DNA from: JACSRF01 sp963695505
Lineage (GTDB): Bacteria; Chloroflexota; Anaerolineae; Promineifilales; Promineifilaceae
Assembly: GCA_963695505.1 (NCBI GenBank)
Contig: CAVOGX010000013.1
Span: 124,001 to 188,000, forward strand
Reading direction: 5' to 3'
Length of the DNA: 64,000 nt
The translations under genes and the position numbers were made by a program. Shown one piece after another: positions 1 to 10,653 of the stretch (position 1 is its first letter; each line of letters opens with the position of its first letter). The notes under the pieces are model-generated. The model had not been told where the DNA came from and did no database searches. It saw only the letters and a list, made by a program, of their open reading frames with translations.

Positions 1-3000
1 AATGCAGCAGCGCCAGTTCCGTTATAGCCGGCGCTTCCAACAATGCCTGCCCTGTTTTAAACATCATGCGCCAGCATTCCAGGCAGTACCAATCCAGGTC
101 CTGCTGCTCAGCCTCATCCAGCGCGCCGTTCAAAATAGACAATGCCGCATGAGGGCGATCGGCCAGCAAGAATAAGCCATCAGCCAGGCTGGCGATCAGC
201 CTGTCGCCGCTCTGGCGCGCCTGGCTGGTTAAGTAGAGCAAGAATTCCGGGGAGCCACCGGTGTAAGTGTAGCGATTTTCTAGCAAGAGCAGGGTGCGCG
301 AGGGTTGCTGTTGCAGGCGGCGGTGAAAGCGGCGGGCACGGGCGGGTGCAGATTGCCCCTGCCTGATGAGGATAACGGCCGTAATTGCCGCCAGGGCGGT
401 TAACCCAAGCAGCAGCAATTGTGAAGGAGTCACCAACGGTGTCACCACCAGGGGGCGGGGTCCGGGCAGAGGGGTCAAATATCCGCTGTGAAAGCCATCG
501 TCGAAGAAAAAGCGGTAGGCCACACCGACCTCGGTCGCCACCGGGTTAGGAATGAGAAAAGGAACTTGCCCATTCCCGGTACTAACTTGCCGTTCTGTCT
601 GCGTTGCCCAGTTTCCGGTGCTGGGATCAAGCATTTCCAGCCGTACTGTCACTGCATCCCCCTCAACGTCCCGAACGGCAACAGTCAGGTTATACTGACC
701 AGGCTTCACATCGGTAGTTGGGTTGGTGAGCAGAGGCGGGCGATTTTCCTGGGCACGGTACAATTGAGCCAGACCATTGTCTGTAATCACCACCAGGTCT
801 GTCTTTTGACCTGTATCTCGCTGTAACGACACCAGGCCAAAGGCACTGCTGCTGAGAGCCAGTTCGTCTATAAGCTCAGGCAGTTGTGAGAATAACAAGA
901 TGTTACGGTCGCGGTTTGCCACAGCAATTTCGGCCTGGGAATCGCCGTCAATGTCGCCCCACTGCACACCGGTTACGTCGCCTACTCCGCGAATGCGCCA
1001 GTCAATCTGGGGACGGCCGTTTTCAATGTGTAAGTTGAGCAACGTACCTTCATCTGTGGCGATTAGAAAAGTGTTGTATTCCGCTCCCGGCTCCTCATCC
1101 GTTAAAAATTGGGCGCTCCGGCTAAATGTGGGCACTCCACCCAGCGCCAGTGGCCAGGGGGGCAGCAGCACGCCCCGCCAGTTCAGCCCATATGCATTCC
1201 CATCAGCTACCAAAACCAGCAAACGAACGGCCAGTTCCACACCGCTGTCAGGCTGCGGCAGCACGTAAACGGCCGTTATGGGCTCGCCATAAGCAACCAG
1301 TAATGAAGGCTGCTCAGCATCTTCTCGAATTTTGTATAGTTCCGTGTCAGTTGCCACGAGAAGCTCAGGCGCTGCTGGCGCAAAGGGATCGGGGTTGGGC
1401 AAAATGAGCAGTTGTCGCACCGGGCCGTCAAGCTGATAATCTGCCAGGCGCGCGCCCAAGGTCGAAAAAACGGTGATGTTGCCGGCGTTTGTGCCAACAA
1501 CAACCTCCGGTTCACCCCGCCCATTAACGTCGTCCACCAGCAGGCTGGTGATAGGGGCCGGTAGTTCTTCCGCCCAGGCTTGCTCCCCATTTTCCAGGCG
1601 AACTTCAAGAGAGCTTATGGGTCCTCCCGAACCCTCTCCAACGGTACGGGCCAAAACGATGCGTGGTTCGGCTGCATTCGGTGAAGGCATGGTAGCCAAA
1701 TGGGTAATCTCGCCACCTGGGGCAATGCGCAGATAAAGGGACCCTTCATTATCGAATCGGTGTAAACGGCCGTCGTCATCCCCGATCAATAGTTCATCAA
1801 CGCCATCTTGGTTAAAATCGACGACAAGGTAAGAAAGGGGCACAGCCCGCAGCACCCGCGACCATTCCAGGGCAATTTCGCTTTCTCCCACGCCTAAACC
1901 CAGCAGCGAGAGATCCGGAAACTGCACCAACAGGAGTTCGCTGAGCTGATCCTGGTTGATGTCTGTCAGGCGAGCCAGTCCGGTCTCGTCTATGCTGGTA
2001 AAGGTTTGCAGGATTCGGCCGTCTTCGCCCAGGAGCACCAGATCCGTTGGTCCGGGCAGGTCTGGCTGTGGCCCAATAACGGCGGCCATTAGCGGCCAAT
2101 TTTCCCCTGCAAGCGCCGATCCTGCCGACAAGGAAACAATGCGGCGGTCAGCTTCCTGATCCAGGTGGGTGGTCAAGCGCCGGCGGCCCAGCCCGTCAAA
2201 GACAATGACGCTGCCGCTGTTGGTGCCCACGGCCAGGCCAGGGCCATCGGGCAGTGAGACGAGGGTCAGCGCCGAAACGGGGCGGTTCACTGTGCGTGGC
2301 CAGATGCGCTGCCCGGTCGCGCTGTAGAGGTTGACGTTGCCCAGGCTGGTGCCTACGGCAATGCTCGGGTTATCGCTTTCGGCAAGTTGAAAGGGCAGCA
2401 AGGCCGTAATACGGCCATCAACCGGTCGCTCCCAGCGGGCTTCCCCATTGCCCTGCACCCAAACCAGCCGGCTAAAGCGACTGCTGGGGTTAAAATAACC
2501 CACCAATGCTTCTTGGCGGCCATTTCCATCAAAATCATCAACGGACAGGTAAGGGGTCGTGTCGATGGTGGGATTATTATTGCGGGCATATCGCCATAGG
2601 CGGTTGCCGCTGGCATCGTAAAGCTGAAGCTGCCCTGAACGGAGTAGAACGAGAATTTCTTCACGGCCGTTTCCATCGTGATCGAAGGGAGCCAGGGCGG
2701 CCGGTGCAGCCGTGTACTGCGCCTGCCACTCAGCCAGCGTCGCGCCACCACCACCGGTAAGCAGCACAGGGGGCGGAACCGCGGCCTCCAGGGGCACGCG
2801 CCAAAGTAAGGCGCCCTGGGCGCTAAAGAGCAGCAGTTCGTTTGCCAGGGCTATGGCAATTTCTCGCCCGGCCTGCAGCACGTCATCGCTGTTGACCGCC
2901 CCCACGGCCAGAACCGGTGCGCCAATTTCGTAACTCCACAAGGGCAGGCCGTTGGCGTCAATCAGGTCAATACGGCCGTTTTCGGCCGTAACAATAAGCT

Positions 3001-3193
3001 CAGAGATCCCATCGTTGTTGACGTCGGCGGTTAGCAGGTGCTGCAGGCGACCAGAAGTGGGATAGTTCCAATATCCGGTGGATTGTTCTTGGGCGTGGCT
3101 GGGAAACGGCCGTAATAATCCTAAAAAAAGCAGGCAAAATAACACCAACCCCCATCGTGTTTTGCGCCTGCCTCCAATAAAAAAGCGTGCCAT
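1..3193 (-). CDS. Secreted FG-GAP/VCBS propeller receptor, C-terminal part outside window
   Basis: One open frame runs from ATG at 3193 to the window edge, giving 1064 residues without a stop. The N-terminus has basic residues and a hydrophobic core (about residues 14-28) ending SHAQE, typical of a signal peptide. Residues about 45-800 repeat blades of the type DVNNDGISELIV, FDHDGNGREEI, DFNQDGVDELLIG and DIDGDSQAEIAV, the calcium-loop signature of FG-GAP/VCBS propellers. An Ig-like stretch follows. Then comes one membrane helix (about 925-943), followed by a helical, TPR-like cytoplasmic segment of at least 120 residues. This is a receptor layout; ligand and output are unknown. It starts 24 bp after the NTPase-winged helix gene, suggesting one operon. 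No frameshift was seen. Confidence 0.85.
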   Translation of the reverse strand, partial: MARFFIGGRRKTRWGLVLFCLLFLGLLRPFPSHAQEQSTGYWNYPTSGRLQHLLTADVNNDGISELIVTAENGRIDLIDANGLPLWSYEIGAPVLAVGAVNSDDVLQAGREIAIALANELLLFSAQGALLWRVPLEAAVPPPVLLTGGGGATLAEWQAQYTAAPAALAPFDHDGNGREEILVLLRSGQLQLYDASGNRLWRYARNNNPTIDTTPYLSVDDFDGNGRQEALVGYFNPSSRFSRLVWVQGNGEARWERPVDGRITALLPFQLAESDNPSIAVGTSLGNVNLYSATGQRIWPRTVNRPVSALTLVSLPDGPGLAVGTNSGSVIVFDGLGRRRLTTHLDQEADRRIVSLSAGSALAGENWPLMAAVIGPQPDLPGPTDLVLLGEDGRILQTFTSIDETGLARLTDINQDQLSELLLVQFPDLSLLGLGVGESEIALEWSRVLRAVPLSYLVVDFNQDGVDELLIGDDDGRLHRFDNEGSLYLRIAPGGEITHLATMPSPNAAEPRIVLARTVGEGSGGPISSLEVRLENGEQAWAEELPAPITSLLVDDVNGRGEPEVVVGTNAGNITVFSTLGARLADYQLDGPVRQLLILPNPDPFAPAAPELLVATDTELYKIREDAEQPSLLVAYGEPITAVYVLPQPDSGVELAVRLLVLVADGNAYGLNWRGVLLPPWPLALGGVPTFSRSAQFLTDEEPGAEYNTFLIATDEGTLLNLHIENGRPQIDWRIRGVGDVTGVQWGDIDGDSQAEIAVANRDRNILLFSQLPELIDELALSSSAFGLVSLQRDTGQKTDLVVITDNGLAQLYRAQENRPPLLTNPTTDVKPGQYNLTVAVRDVEGDAVTVRLEMLDPSTGNWATQTERQVSTGNGQVPFLIPNPVATEVGVAYRFFFDDGFHSGYLTPLPGPRPLVVTPLVTPSQLLLLGLTALAAITAVILIRQGQSAPARARRFHRRLQQQPSRTLLLLENRYTYTGGSPEFLLYLTSQARQSGDRLIASLADGLFLLADRPHAALSILNGALDEAEQQDLDWYCLECWRMMFKTGQALLEAPAITELALLH

Positions 3194-3216
3194 TATCAGC
3201 TCGTCTGCCACCCCTC

Positions 3217-4532
3217 TCAATCTGGTGGGCGCAGCGCGTAACCGACGCCACGTTCACTGACAATCCATCCGCTGTAGGGTTCTACGGCGCGGCGCAGCCG
3301 CTTAATGAGCGTTTTCAGGCGATCTGGGTCATCAACCAATACATCCCCCCAAACGGCCAGCTCCAAATCATCGCCATGCACGACCTGCCCCTCATGCTCG
3401 CATAGCTTCACCAATATGCTAAATTGGGAGGTCGTGAGGCTTAACTCCTGCCCGTTGCCCCAAACCTGGTGCCGCTGCTGGTCAATTACAAAGGGGCCAG
3501 CCTGAATGAGTCCTTCCACCTTTTGGCGGCGCACGAAGCGGCGTAAAATTTCGCTGGTGTAATGATATTTGCCATCTACGGAAGCCAGCAGGCACTGCTG
3601 CTCCAGCAGGCGCAGGCTGTCAATGGGGCCATCGGCAATGGCCAGGGCATACTGCTCCTCTGCGCTCAGATTTTGCCACAGATAACCCAAGTGAGAACCC
3701 GCTTCTACTTCGATCGGGTCATCGAGCCGGGTTAATTCTTCTTCGTCTAACAGCGGATTGCCTTCAATGATCGCCTGATAGGCGTGATATCCGGCAATGT
3801 GCAGGAAAAAGGGATGGGGACCAACCATGTAGAGAAGGTAATCAAGCAAGTTCGGAAGAGAAAGATGCTGTCGGTGGTTTCCAGGCGATATTGAACGAGA
3901 GCACGGCCGTTTTCATCGGAAAACAACCCCAGGGGCAAGGTGACAAATATGTTGAAGAAGGGGGAGCTGAGAATTTCTTCCTCGGCGGTGATGGCAAATA
4001 ACGGCCGTTGGCTGGCCGTGAGGTAGGCCAACCCATACTTCGTCGTCAGGCCGCGCAGCCGGGCAAAGAAATAAGGCGTCAGGTGCTCATTAGCCGCCAG
4101 CAGTTCAAATTCATCCAAAAGCAGCACCACAGCCACCCGTTTTCGCGCCACCTGGCTCAATACGCGATCCAGGGCCCGGTAAGTTCCCGGCGGTTCGTCG
4201 CTTTTTACGTCTAGTTCCGCGTCCTGGGCAGCATCCAGCAAACCTAGTAAGAGCGTCTCATACACTTCTTCTGGCGGCGCACCCCCTAACTCCTGGCAGT
4301 CCACCAGCACAAAAAGGGCGTGGGGCGGGTCCAACTGCATTTGCGCCCGCACATCGGGGCGGGTTAGGTGAATGAGCAGCGAACTTTTCCCAATGCGGCG
4401 CGGCCCAATGAGCGAAACGCTCTGGCCATTGCGCAGCAGGCCTAAAATTTGGGCGGTTTCACTCTCCCGATTGTAAAAATTTTCGGCTCGCCGGATGGCG
4501 CCACGGTGAAAGAAGGGATTGTTAATGCTCAT
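3217..4532 (-). CDS. NTPase with C-terminal winged-helix DNA-binding domain (one frameshift)
   Basis: The N-terminal part has a P-loop GPRRIGKSSLL (about residues 41-51) and a Walker B VVLLLDEFELL, as in archaeal-type/STAND ATPases. The last ~100 residues (from AGPFVIDQQRHQVW to the C-terminus) match the OmpR-type winged helix, with SLTTSQFSILVKLCEHEGQV and a terminal RGVGYAL. The two parts are in different frames. The shift lies near 3850-3860 in cgaac-ttg, where one extra A would restore the frame (R-N-L-L-D-Y). The expected product is about 438 residues: a cytoplasmic signal-processing NTPase that could bind DNA. It sits directly upstream of the FG-GAP receptor, so it may regulate or partner that gene (inference). 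Confidence 0.75.
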
Positions 4533-4593
4533 GACGTTATTGTAATGCGGAATAGGTGAAAGGTAAAACGGCCGTATCCCTAAAAAACCCGCA

Positions 4594-6887
4594 TCATTCT
4601 CGTTGAGTTTGCAGATATTGATACAACACGCCCATCACGGTGGCCGGTTCGGCGTCGCGTTCTTTGTTGTATTGGCGGGTGGCGCGGCTGCGGCTGAGGT
4701 GCAGGAAGCGGCGGGCGCGGGTAATGCCCACGTACAGCAGGCGCAGCCGCTCACAGATGATGTCGATGTGGGCGGATTCGGTGGCGGAACGGCCGTCATA
4801 AAGTCCCGCCTCCCCCTGCATCAAATAACGCAACTGGGCCACCAGCTTCGGCCGTGGGGTCGCCGCCCAGAAAATCGTGTACGCCCAGGAAAGGGGCGTC
4901 CAGACTGCCGGGAATCCAGAAGCCATCGATGCCCACCAGGAACACGGCGTCCCACTCCAGCCCCTTGGCGCTGTGCTGGGTGGTCAGCGTGATGCGCCCC
5001 GGCTGCTGGCTCGTAGCCCAAGTCGGCGGGGGTGGTGATGGGCAGACGGCGCCGGCCTGTCAGCCACGTCCGTCCAGCTCGGCGACCAGTTCCGGCAGCC
5101 GCCATTCCGGGTTGGGTGTCGCGCCAGCGGCGCATCAGGGTGGCAATCTGGTAGGCAATGGCCAGGTCGGTTTCGTGCACGTCCTGGCTCCAGGCAAACA
5201 GTTCGTCGCCCAGGGCGAGCGCCAGGTCGTCGATGGGCAACGTCACGCAAGCGCAAACATCCGCCGCAAAAAGTCGGCCAACCGGGCTGACATGGTCCAA
5301 ATCATCTTCGCTCAGCACACCGGCGGGCAGGGCGCCTCCCATGCGCCTGGTCGCCAGGGGAAGAGCAGGCTTCCGGTTGGTGGACGCTGCGCAAGATGGT
5401 GTGGAAACGCTCCAGGTCCTCCACGGGGCCGGTGGCGGCCGGATGCCCCAGTTCGTGCAGGCTGGCATGGGCGGCACAACAGCGCTTTGGTGTCTAGCGG
5501 GATCGGCCAGCACGGCCAGGATGGCGTGCATGGCGGCGGCGATTTCCCGTTCGCGGCTGCCGCCGCGCAGCAGGTTGTCGTAATCGGCGTCCAGTTCGTC
5601 CAGATGTTCGGCCAGCTTGTAGCCAATCTGGTTGGTGGGCACGAGGATGGCCAGGGTGTGATCGGCGTCTGCTTGCGCGCGTAGCTGAGCGGCCAGTTGG
5701 GCGATGGCGGGCAGTTCTTCATCTTCGCGGTGTTTGTAGACCTTGATGCGGATGTCGGCTTCGCTGTCGGGCGGGTTGGGCTGGGCGTCGCCGGGCGGGG
5801 TGGGCAGGATGTCCTGGCGGCGGAAGGTGTGGTCGCGTACTTCGGGCACGGGATGTTTGTCCATGACCCAATGCGAGCAGGGTGTTGGCCGCGCCCATGA
5901 TGAGCGGGGCGCAGCGGCCGCTGTTGGGCAGGGGCAGGGATCGCACGTCAGGGCGGTCGCTGAAGGCGTTAAAAAAGCGGGGATGGGCGGCGGTGAAGGT
6001 GCTGGTGATCGCCTGATTGGGGTCGCCGACGCGCACCCAGTTGCCCTTTGGGCCCGGTCAGAGGGTTGCGAGAGCAGGACTTCTTGCAGCGGCACGCTGT
6101 CCTGGGCTTCGTCTTCCAGGACGTAAGGCCAGCGCTGGCGCAGTTGCTGCGGCAAAGTCGGGCGCGCTGCTCCAGCAGATCGACCGCCTGCCAGATGAGG
6201 TCGTCAAAGTCCAGCGCGGCCTGGCGGGTGAGGATGGTTTGGTAACGGCCGTAAATGCCCGCCATCATGTGCAAAGGAGGGGAGATTGGGAGGCTTGAGA
6301 TTGGAGATTATCCCCTCTGCTTCCCTGCTCCCTTGCCCCCATGCTCCTCTGCAAGATTTCCTCTGGCGAGGTAGCGCTCATTCTTGGCCGTGCGGATGAA
6401 GGCTGCGAGCGGTGCGGGCGGTGATGTCGCGCCAGCGGGCCTGCATTTGCGGGCTGTCGTCGGGCAGGAATTGCATGCCAATGTCGGGATTGTCTTCAAT
6501 CCAGCCGTCGACGGCCAGGGAAAGGACGTGGCTGCTCCGCACGTCATCCAGCACATCGGGCTCAGCTCGTCGCCCAGGCCGCTGCTGGCCAGGCGCACGA
6601 TTTCCAGGGCCAGGCTGTGCAGGGTGCGCACGTCAAAGCCGCGTCGGTGGGCAGGTCCATCTCTTCCAGCCGCTTGCGGATGCGGGCCTGAAGGTGTCGA
6701 CGCTGGCGTTGAGGTAGGTGACGATGAGGATTTGCTGCCCGGCCTCGGGGTCGATACGGCCGTTGCCAATGAGCTGTGCGGCCAGGAGGGACAGGGTGAA
6801 GGTTTTGCCGCTGCCGGGTACGGCGCTGATGGCTAAACGGCCGTTTTCATATTTGAGTATCTCTTCTTGAGCCGGACGAAGCTGCAT
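4594..6887 (-). CDS. UvrD/PcrA-type superfamily 1 DNA helicase (heavily frameshifted)
   Basis: SF1A helicase motifs occur in order over three frames: Q motif/LRPAQEEIL and Walker A AVPGSGKTFTL near the start, GFDVRTLHSLA, ALDFDDLIWQA, Walker B LEDEAQDS, motif III VGDPNQAI, and motif VI RLLYVGITRARRFL near the C-terminus. The expected length of about 764 residues suits UvrD/PcrA. The protein would be an ATP-driven 3'-5' helicase for repair or replication. At least six frame changes are needed, the worst patch in the window, including a repeat-like insertion at 6275-6349. The start ATG at 6887 overlaps a potential upstream stop as TAATG. It may be a sequencing-damaged functional gene or a decayed one. 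Confidence 0.8.
6275..6349. repeat. Purine/pyrimidine-skewed short-repeat insertion inside the helicase gene
   Basis: On the minus strand this stretch reads as GGGGGCAAGGGAGCAGGGAA followed by words of the type AATCTC-CAATCTC-AAGCCTC-CCAATCTC. It looks like the short degenerate tandem repeats found between genes elsewhere in this window. It lies between helicase motifs (after the KNERYLARGN segment, before the GIYGRYQ segment). One frame through it has a stop, another is open. Confidence 0.5.
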
Positions 6888-8703
6888 TAATTCGTCTCCA
6901 GAAACAACAAAGGGCAAATATACCAACCCTCCAAACTGCACTTCCGCCATTACTTCGGGGGCGCTCATGCTGGTTTGCTGCCATAAATCGTACAAAATCT
7001 GGCCGTTATTGGTGGCGGGGTCGTTGTTGTCGCGCAAGAATTCTATGTACTCCTTGGAAGCGGTCTGGTAAAGCAGGCGCACCGTGCCATAAACCACGCC
7101 TTCCGGCAGCGTGTAAAGAGCGGTGTCCCAATACTGCCCATCGGCGTAACGCGCCGGATCGGGCTGTCCTTCTGTCACCGGCGCTGCGCCCACTTCGGCA
7201 AAATCGGCGAAAGCGTAACCGCGGGGGGGAATGCGGTTATCGCTGATGACGGTGTTGTTCAGGGCAAAGTGGAAGGTGGGGCCGGGATCGATGCCATCCA
7301 GCCCTGCTGCCAGGTCGGCCAGTGACGCCCTGCTTGACCTCGTAAATGTGCAGGTCGGCTGTGGGCGTGAGAACGGCCGTTTGCGCATCATACGCCCCCG
7401 ACACGTAAACCAGGTTGCCCACCGCGTCATACCCTTCCACCTGCAGCCACATGCGCCGCCCCTCCGGGTAACCCGTGGGCAGCTTGTGGCCCGTCTCGTT
7501 CACCACCGTCACCGTCAGGGTGACCCCCTGCCGCGTAGCGGATACAGTCGCCGCATTTTGCAGCATGCTCCGCGCCCGCTGCACCCCTGCCTCCAGCGCC
7601 TCCACCCGTTCGGGGTTCAGGGCGAAGGTCTCGCTGAACACCGGATGCAGGGGGATGATTTGCGGCACCCAGGTGTTCGCGCCGGTCAGGTCGTGCAAGG
7701 CCATGTTGCTGCGCAGCTCCACCGGCTCGCCATCGCGCGGCACCCCGCTCACCCCGGTGACGTCGCGCATATGGCAGTCCTGGCAGGTAGAGACAAACTG
7801 CTTGTTGCCGCCAAACTGCGGCGCAAAAACGCCTCCTGGCGTGTTGTACTCGCTGAGGAACCATTCGCTGTAAGTACGCTCAATGGGAAAGCCTGCGTTC
7901 AAATCACCCGGCTGGTCCAATGGATTCAACACAAACTGCTGGGAATTTTCATCCCAGGTGAAAAGCGGGTTGCTAATATCGTGGCAGGTGCCGCAAAAGG
8001 CGCTGTCGCGGTGATAAGGCGAAGTCAGGGTGGCTTCGGCTCCGGTAGGCACGTGGGGGTCAAAGCCCACCACGTCGGTAATCACCAGGGGGCCGCGGCG
8101 GTGGTCCAGGGGGTCGACAATCATAGTGCCGCTGCCCAGCAGCAGATTGGGGGCGGTAACGGTCAGGGGCATGGTGAGGGTGGCAAGAACTTCCAGATCG
8201 CGAGGTGGGTTTTCGGCGGTGTAGGTGGGGTCCACCATGCGGTGACACACCAAACATTGCACTCCTTCCAGGTCGTCCAATTCCAGGTCGGAGCCGTCGG
8301 GAGCGCTGCTGCGTCCGGCCAGCCAGCCGCGCGGCACGTGGCAGCGCAGGCAAAATTCGCCTGCATTGGCGGCGTCAGCGTTGGCTACGTCTAATGCGGC
8401 CCAAAACAGCGGGTCTCGGCCAGATTGAGCCATCATGCTGCCCATCCAGGCGAAGAGGGTTTCGGTTTGGGGATCCTGGCCGGTTTCGAAAGCGTAATCG
8501 TTGTGACAATAGTTGCAGTTAGGCGGCGCCTCGATGGGATCGATAAGCTGGTTAGGCTGGGTGCCGGGCATCAGAAAGTCGTTGGGGGTGGTCGCCAACC
8601 GCACTGTGGGCGCGGCCATCACCGGATTGAAAAGTGAACAGGCGAGACCCAGGATGACCATCGCGAGACCAAAAGAAATGAGGAGGAGAGGAACTCTTTT
8701 CAT
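6887..8703 (-). CDS. Secreted pentaheme cytochrome c-type protein (frameshift)
   Basis: From ATG at 8703 the product has a signal or lipoprotein-like leader (LISFGLAMVILGLAC). Five CxxCH heme motifs follow: CNYCH, CLRCH, CLVCH, CGTCH and CQDCH. Several histidines that could be distal ligands are present (for example near YHRDSAF). This fits extracytoplasmic electron transfer of the cytochrome c554/multiheme type. The frame shifts near 7330 (after HIYEVKQG) and continues to VYLPFVV, a hydrophobic tail shared with other secreted proteins here. In the given sequence the frame then runs into the helicase without a stop. A one-base correction would end it at the TAA of TAATG (6889-6887). Substrate unknown. 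Confidence 0.75.
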
Positions 8704-8714
8704 AATAAGCACTT

Positions 8715-8756
8715 TGCGATTGACGATTTACGCCTGTCGATTGACAATTGATTGTT
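8715..8756. repeat. Degenerate intergenic short repeats
   Basis: The space between the cytochrome and glycosidase genes contains repeated words of the type CGATTGAC-GATTTACGC-CGATTGACAATTGATTG. The two genes diverge, so this 175-bp gap must hold both promoters. I could not assign clear -35/-10 boxes. Confidence 0.4.
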
Positions 8757-8878
8757 CAAGGCTGTCCGGGTTATGCCGTTCATTATAATCCGACCTGGGC
8801 AGTCTGACACAAATTAAACTTTGAGCTTTCGCGAGAGATAGAGCAAGCCCTTTTCCTCTCGCTGCTGTAGGTGGATGT

Positions 8879-10588
8879 ATGAAACGAATTGGTTTTGTCG
8901 GGTTGTTACTGCTGTGGGGATTATGGGTAAGTGCGGGGGCAACGGCCGTTGCCCAATCCACGCCCCCGACACCCACGCCAACCCCCGTGGACACCCGTTT
9001 TGGCGCGATAGAAGCATTTTGGGAGCCCGATGCCGCCGCCGACCTGGGCGTGGGCTGGGACCGCATTCTCTTTTTGTGGCACGAGATTCAACCCACGGGG
9101 CCGGAGGAATGGAACACCCTGCACGTCCTGGAAGAGTGGCTGGTGGACGCAGAGGTAAACGGCCGTACCGTGATGGGCTTACTGAAAAGCACGCCACCCT
9201 GGGCGGCCGAGAGCGAGCCTTACGCCGGGGTACCGCGCGGGCTGTACCTGCCCCTGGACGACCCCGACAACCTGTGGGCCAACTATGTGCGCCGCGTGGC
9301 TGAGTATTACGGGGCGCGAGGCGTGCACCATTGGATTGTGTGGAACGAACCGGACATTGCGCCCGGCGTATATGGCTACGAGTTTGGCGGCAGCATGGCC
9401 GACTACTACCGCCTGCTGCAGGTGGCCTATCTGGTGATGAAAGAAACGGACCCGCAGGCGGTCATCCATTTGGGCGGCATTACCTACTGGCATGACCCCA
9501 CCTACCTGCGCCGATTTTTGCAGATGGTGGCCGCCGACCCTGAGGCGGCAGCAAACAATTACTACTTTGACGTGATTTCGCAGCACATCTACTTTCGGCC
9601 AGAGACGGTGCCAGAAATTGTGCGGGAAAGCACGGCCATCCAGCAGGAATTGGGCATCAACCCGCCCAAGCCGGTGTGGATCAATGAAACCAACGCGCGG
9701 CCCAGCCTGGATGCGGCCTGGCCGGTGCAGGTGCTGCGCTTTCACCTGGATGCGGAGATGCAGGCGTGGTACCTGGTGCAGGCCTTTTCGCTGGGTTTTG
9801 CCGCCGGAGCAGAGCGGATTGGGGTGTACAAGCTGATTGATATTCATTTGGAGCCAGGAGGCGAGTCGTGGGGGCTGCTGCGCCCTGACAAAAGCCAGCG
9901 CCCAGCCTATGGCGCCTACAAAACCATGGTGGCCCAGTTAGGCGGCTTTACGGGGCCGGTGACCATGCAGGACACGGCCGATTTCACGATTGTCGGCTTC
10001 CCCAAAGAGGAGGGGCTGGTGCGGGTATTGTGGGCGAAAAGGCTGGCTGCCGTCACCCTGGAGGTGCCTGCCCTGGCAGGCGGGGCGCAGGTAGTGGGGT
10101 ATGCCGGGCACGCGAAAACCATTTTGCCGCAGAACGGCCGTTACACCCTCACCCTGGAAGGGGCGCGCTGCTACGTGGAATGTGACATTGGCGGGCCGCC
10201 GGTTTACCTGGTGGAAGAAGTTGACGATGTGACCAGCCCGCCCGAAGCCACGCTGCTGACAGCGGCCACCATTACCCCGACGCCGCTGGTTCCAGCTTCC
10301 CCCACCCCCACAGACACGCCCTCACCGACGCCCACCGTGCCGCCCACAGCGACGGCTACGCCCACCAACACGGCCACGCCGTCGCCCAGCCCAACCATGA
10401 CGGCCGTACCGTCGAGCACGCCCTTGCCCACCAGTTCGGCAACGCCAGCTTCTGGGGTAGAAACGGCCGTTGTGCCTTCACCTGCTGCCCCTGCACAACA
10501 AACCTCAACCAATTATTCCGGCTGGCTTTTAGGCGCGGCGGGGGTGGTGGCGCTGCTGCTGGTAGGGATAGGCTGGCGGCGGCGGTGA
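8879..10588 (+). CDS. Surface-anchored glycoside hydrolase-like TIM-barrel protein
   Basis: The 569-residue product has a signal peptide ending near AVAQS and a clan-A glycosidase-like barrel. It has a WNEPD motif (about 154-158, candidate acid/base Glu156) and WINETN (about 267-272, candidate nucleophile Glu270). A beta-sandwich-like region follows, then a Pro/Thr/Ser-rich linker (about 455-545), and a final membrane helix with an RRR tail. This layout suggests an enzyme displayed outside the cell and held in the membrane. The closest recognisable style is GH39/GH5-like; the substrate is not predictable. The ATG at 8879 was chosen because AGGTGG lies just upstream; an overlapping ATG at 8875 is in another frame. 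Confidence 0.75.
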   Translation: MKRIGFVGLLLLWGLWVSAGATAVAQSTPPTPTPTPVDTRFGAIEAFWEPDAAADLGVGWDRILFLWHEIQPTGPEEWNTLHVLEEWLVDAEVNGRTVMGLLKSTPPWAAESEPYAGVPRGLYLPLDDPDNLWANYVRRVAEYYGARGVHHWIVWNEPDIAPGVYGYEFGGSMADYYRLLQVAYLVMKETDPQAVIHLGGITYWHDPTYLRRFLQMVAADPEAAANNYYFDVISQHIYFRPETVPEIVRESTAIQQELGINPPKPVWINETNARPSLDAAWPVQVLRFHLDAEMQAWYLVQAFSLGFAAGAERIGVYKLIDIHLEPGGESWGLLRPDKSQRPAYGAYKTMVAQLGGFTGPVTMQDTADFTIVGFPKEEGLVRVLWAKRLAAVTLEVPALAGGAQVVGYAGHAKTILPQNGRYTLTLEGARCYVECDIGGPPVYLVEEVDDVTSPPEATLLTAATITPTPLVPASPTPTDTPSPTPTVPPTATATPTNTATPSPSPTMTAVPSSTPLPTSSATPASGVETAVVPSPAAPAQQTSTNYSGWLLGAAGVVALLLVGIGWRRR

Positions 10589-10596
10589 ATAAAAAG

Positions 10597-10630
10597 AAGG
10601 GGGCGGCATTTCTATCCATGCCGCCCCCTT
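10597..10630 (-). terminator. Intrinsic terminator between convergent genes
   Basis: A perfect 13-bp stem (10597-10609 with 10618-10630) encloses an 8-nt loop. On the minus strand it is followed by CTTTTTATT, so it best ends the pilin-type operon coming from 13281. It could also help stop the convergent glycosidase transcript. Confidence 0.8.
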
Positions 10631-10653
10631 ACAAACTTATCAGTTTTTAGCTC

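Noticed and set aside
488..2933. Several plus-strand reading frames across the first 3 kb
   Set aside because: They lie antisense to one uninterrupted 1064-codon minus frame with clear FG-GAP repeats, and none shows family features.
3217..4532. Programmed frameshifting as the general explanation for broken genes
   Set aside because: Shifts occur at unrelated sequences, in both directions, several per gene, and in essential genes. No slippery-site pattern with a downstream structure is shared.
8728..9303. Short minus and plus frames over the glycosidase start
   Set aside because: They are out of frame with the signal peptide and barrel of the glycosidase and contain only low-complexity Arg/Gly/Pro sequence.
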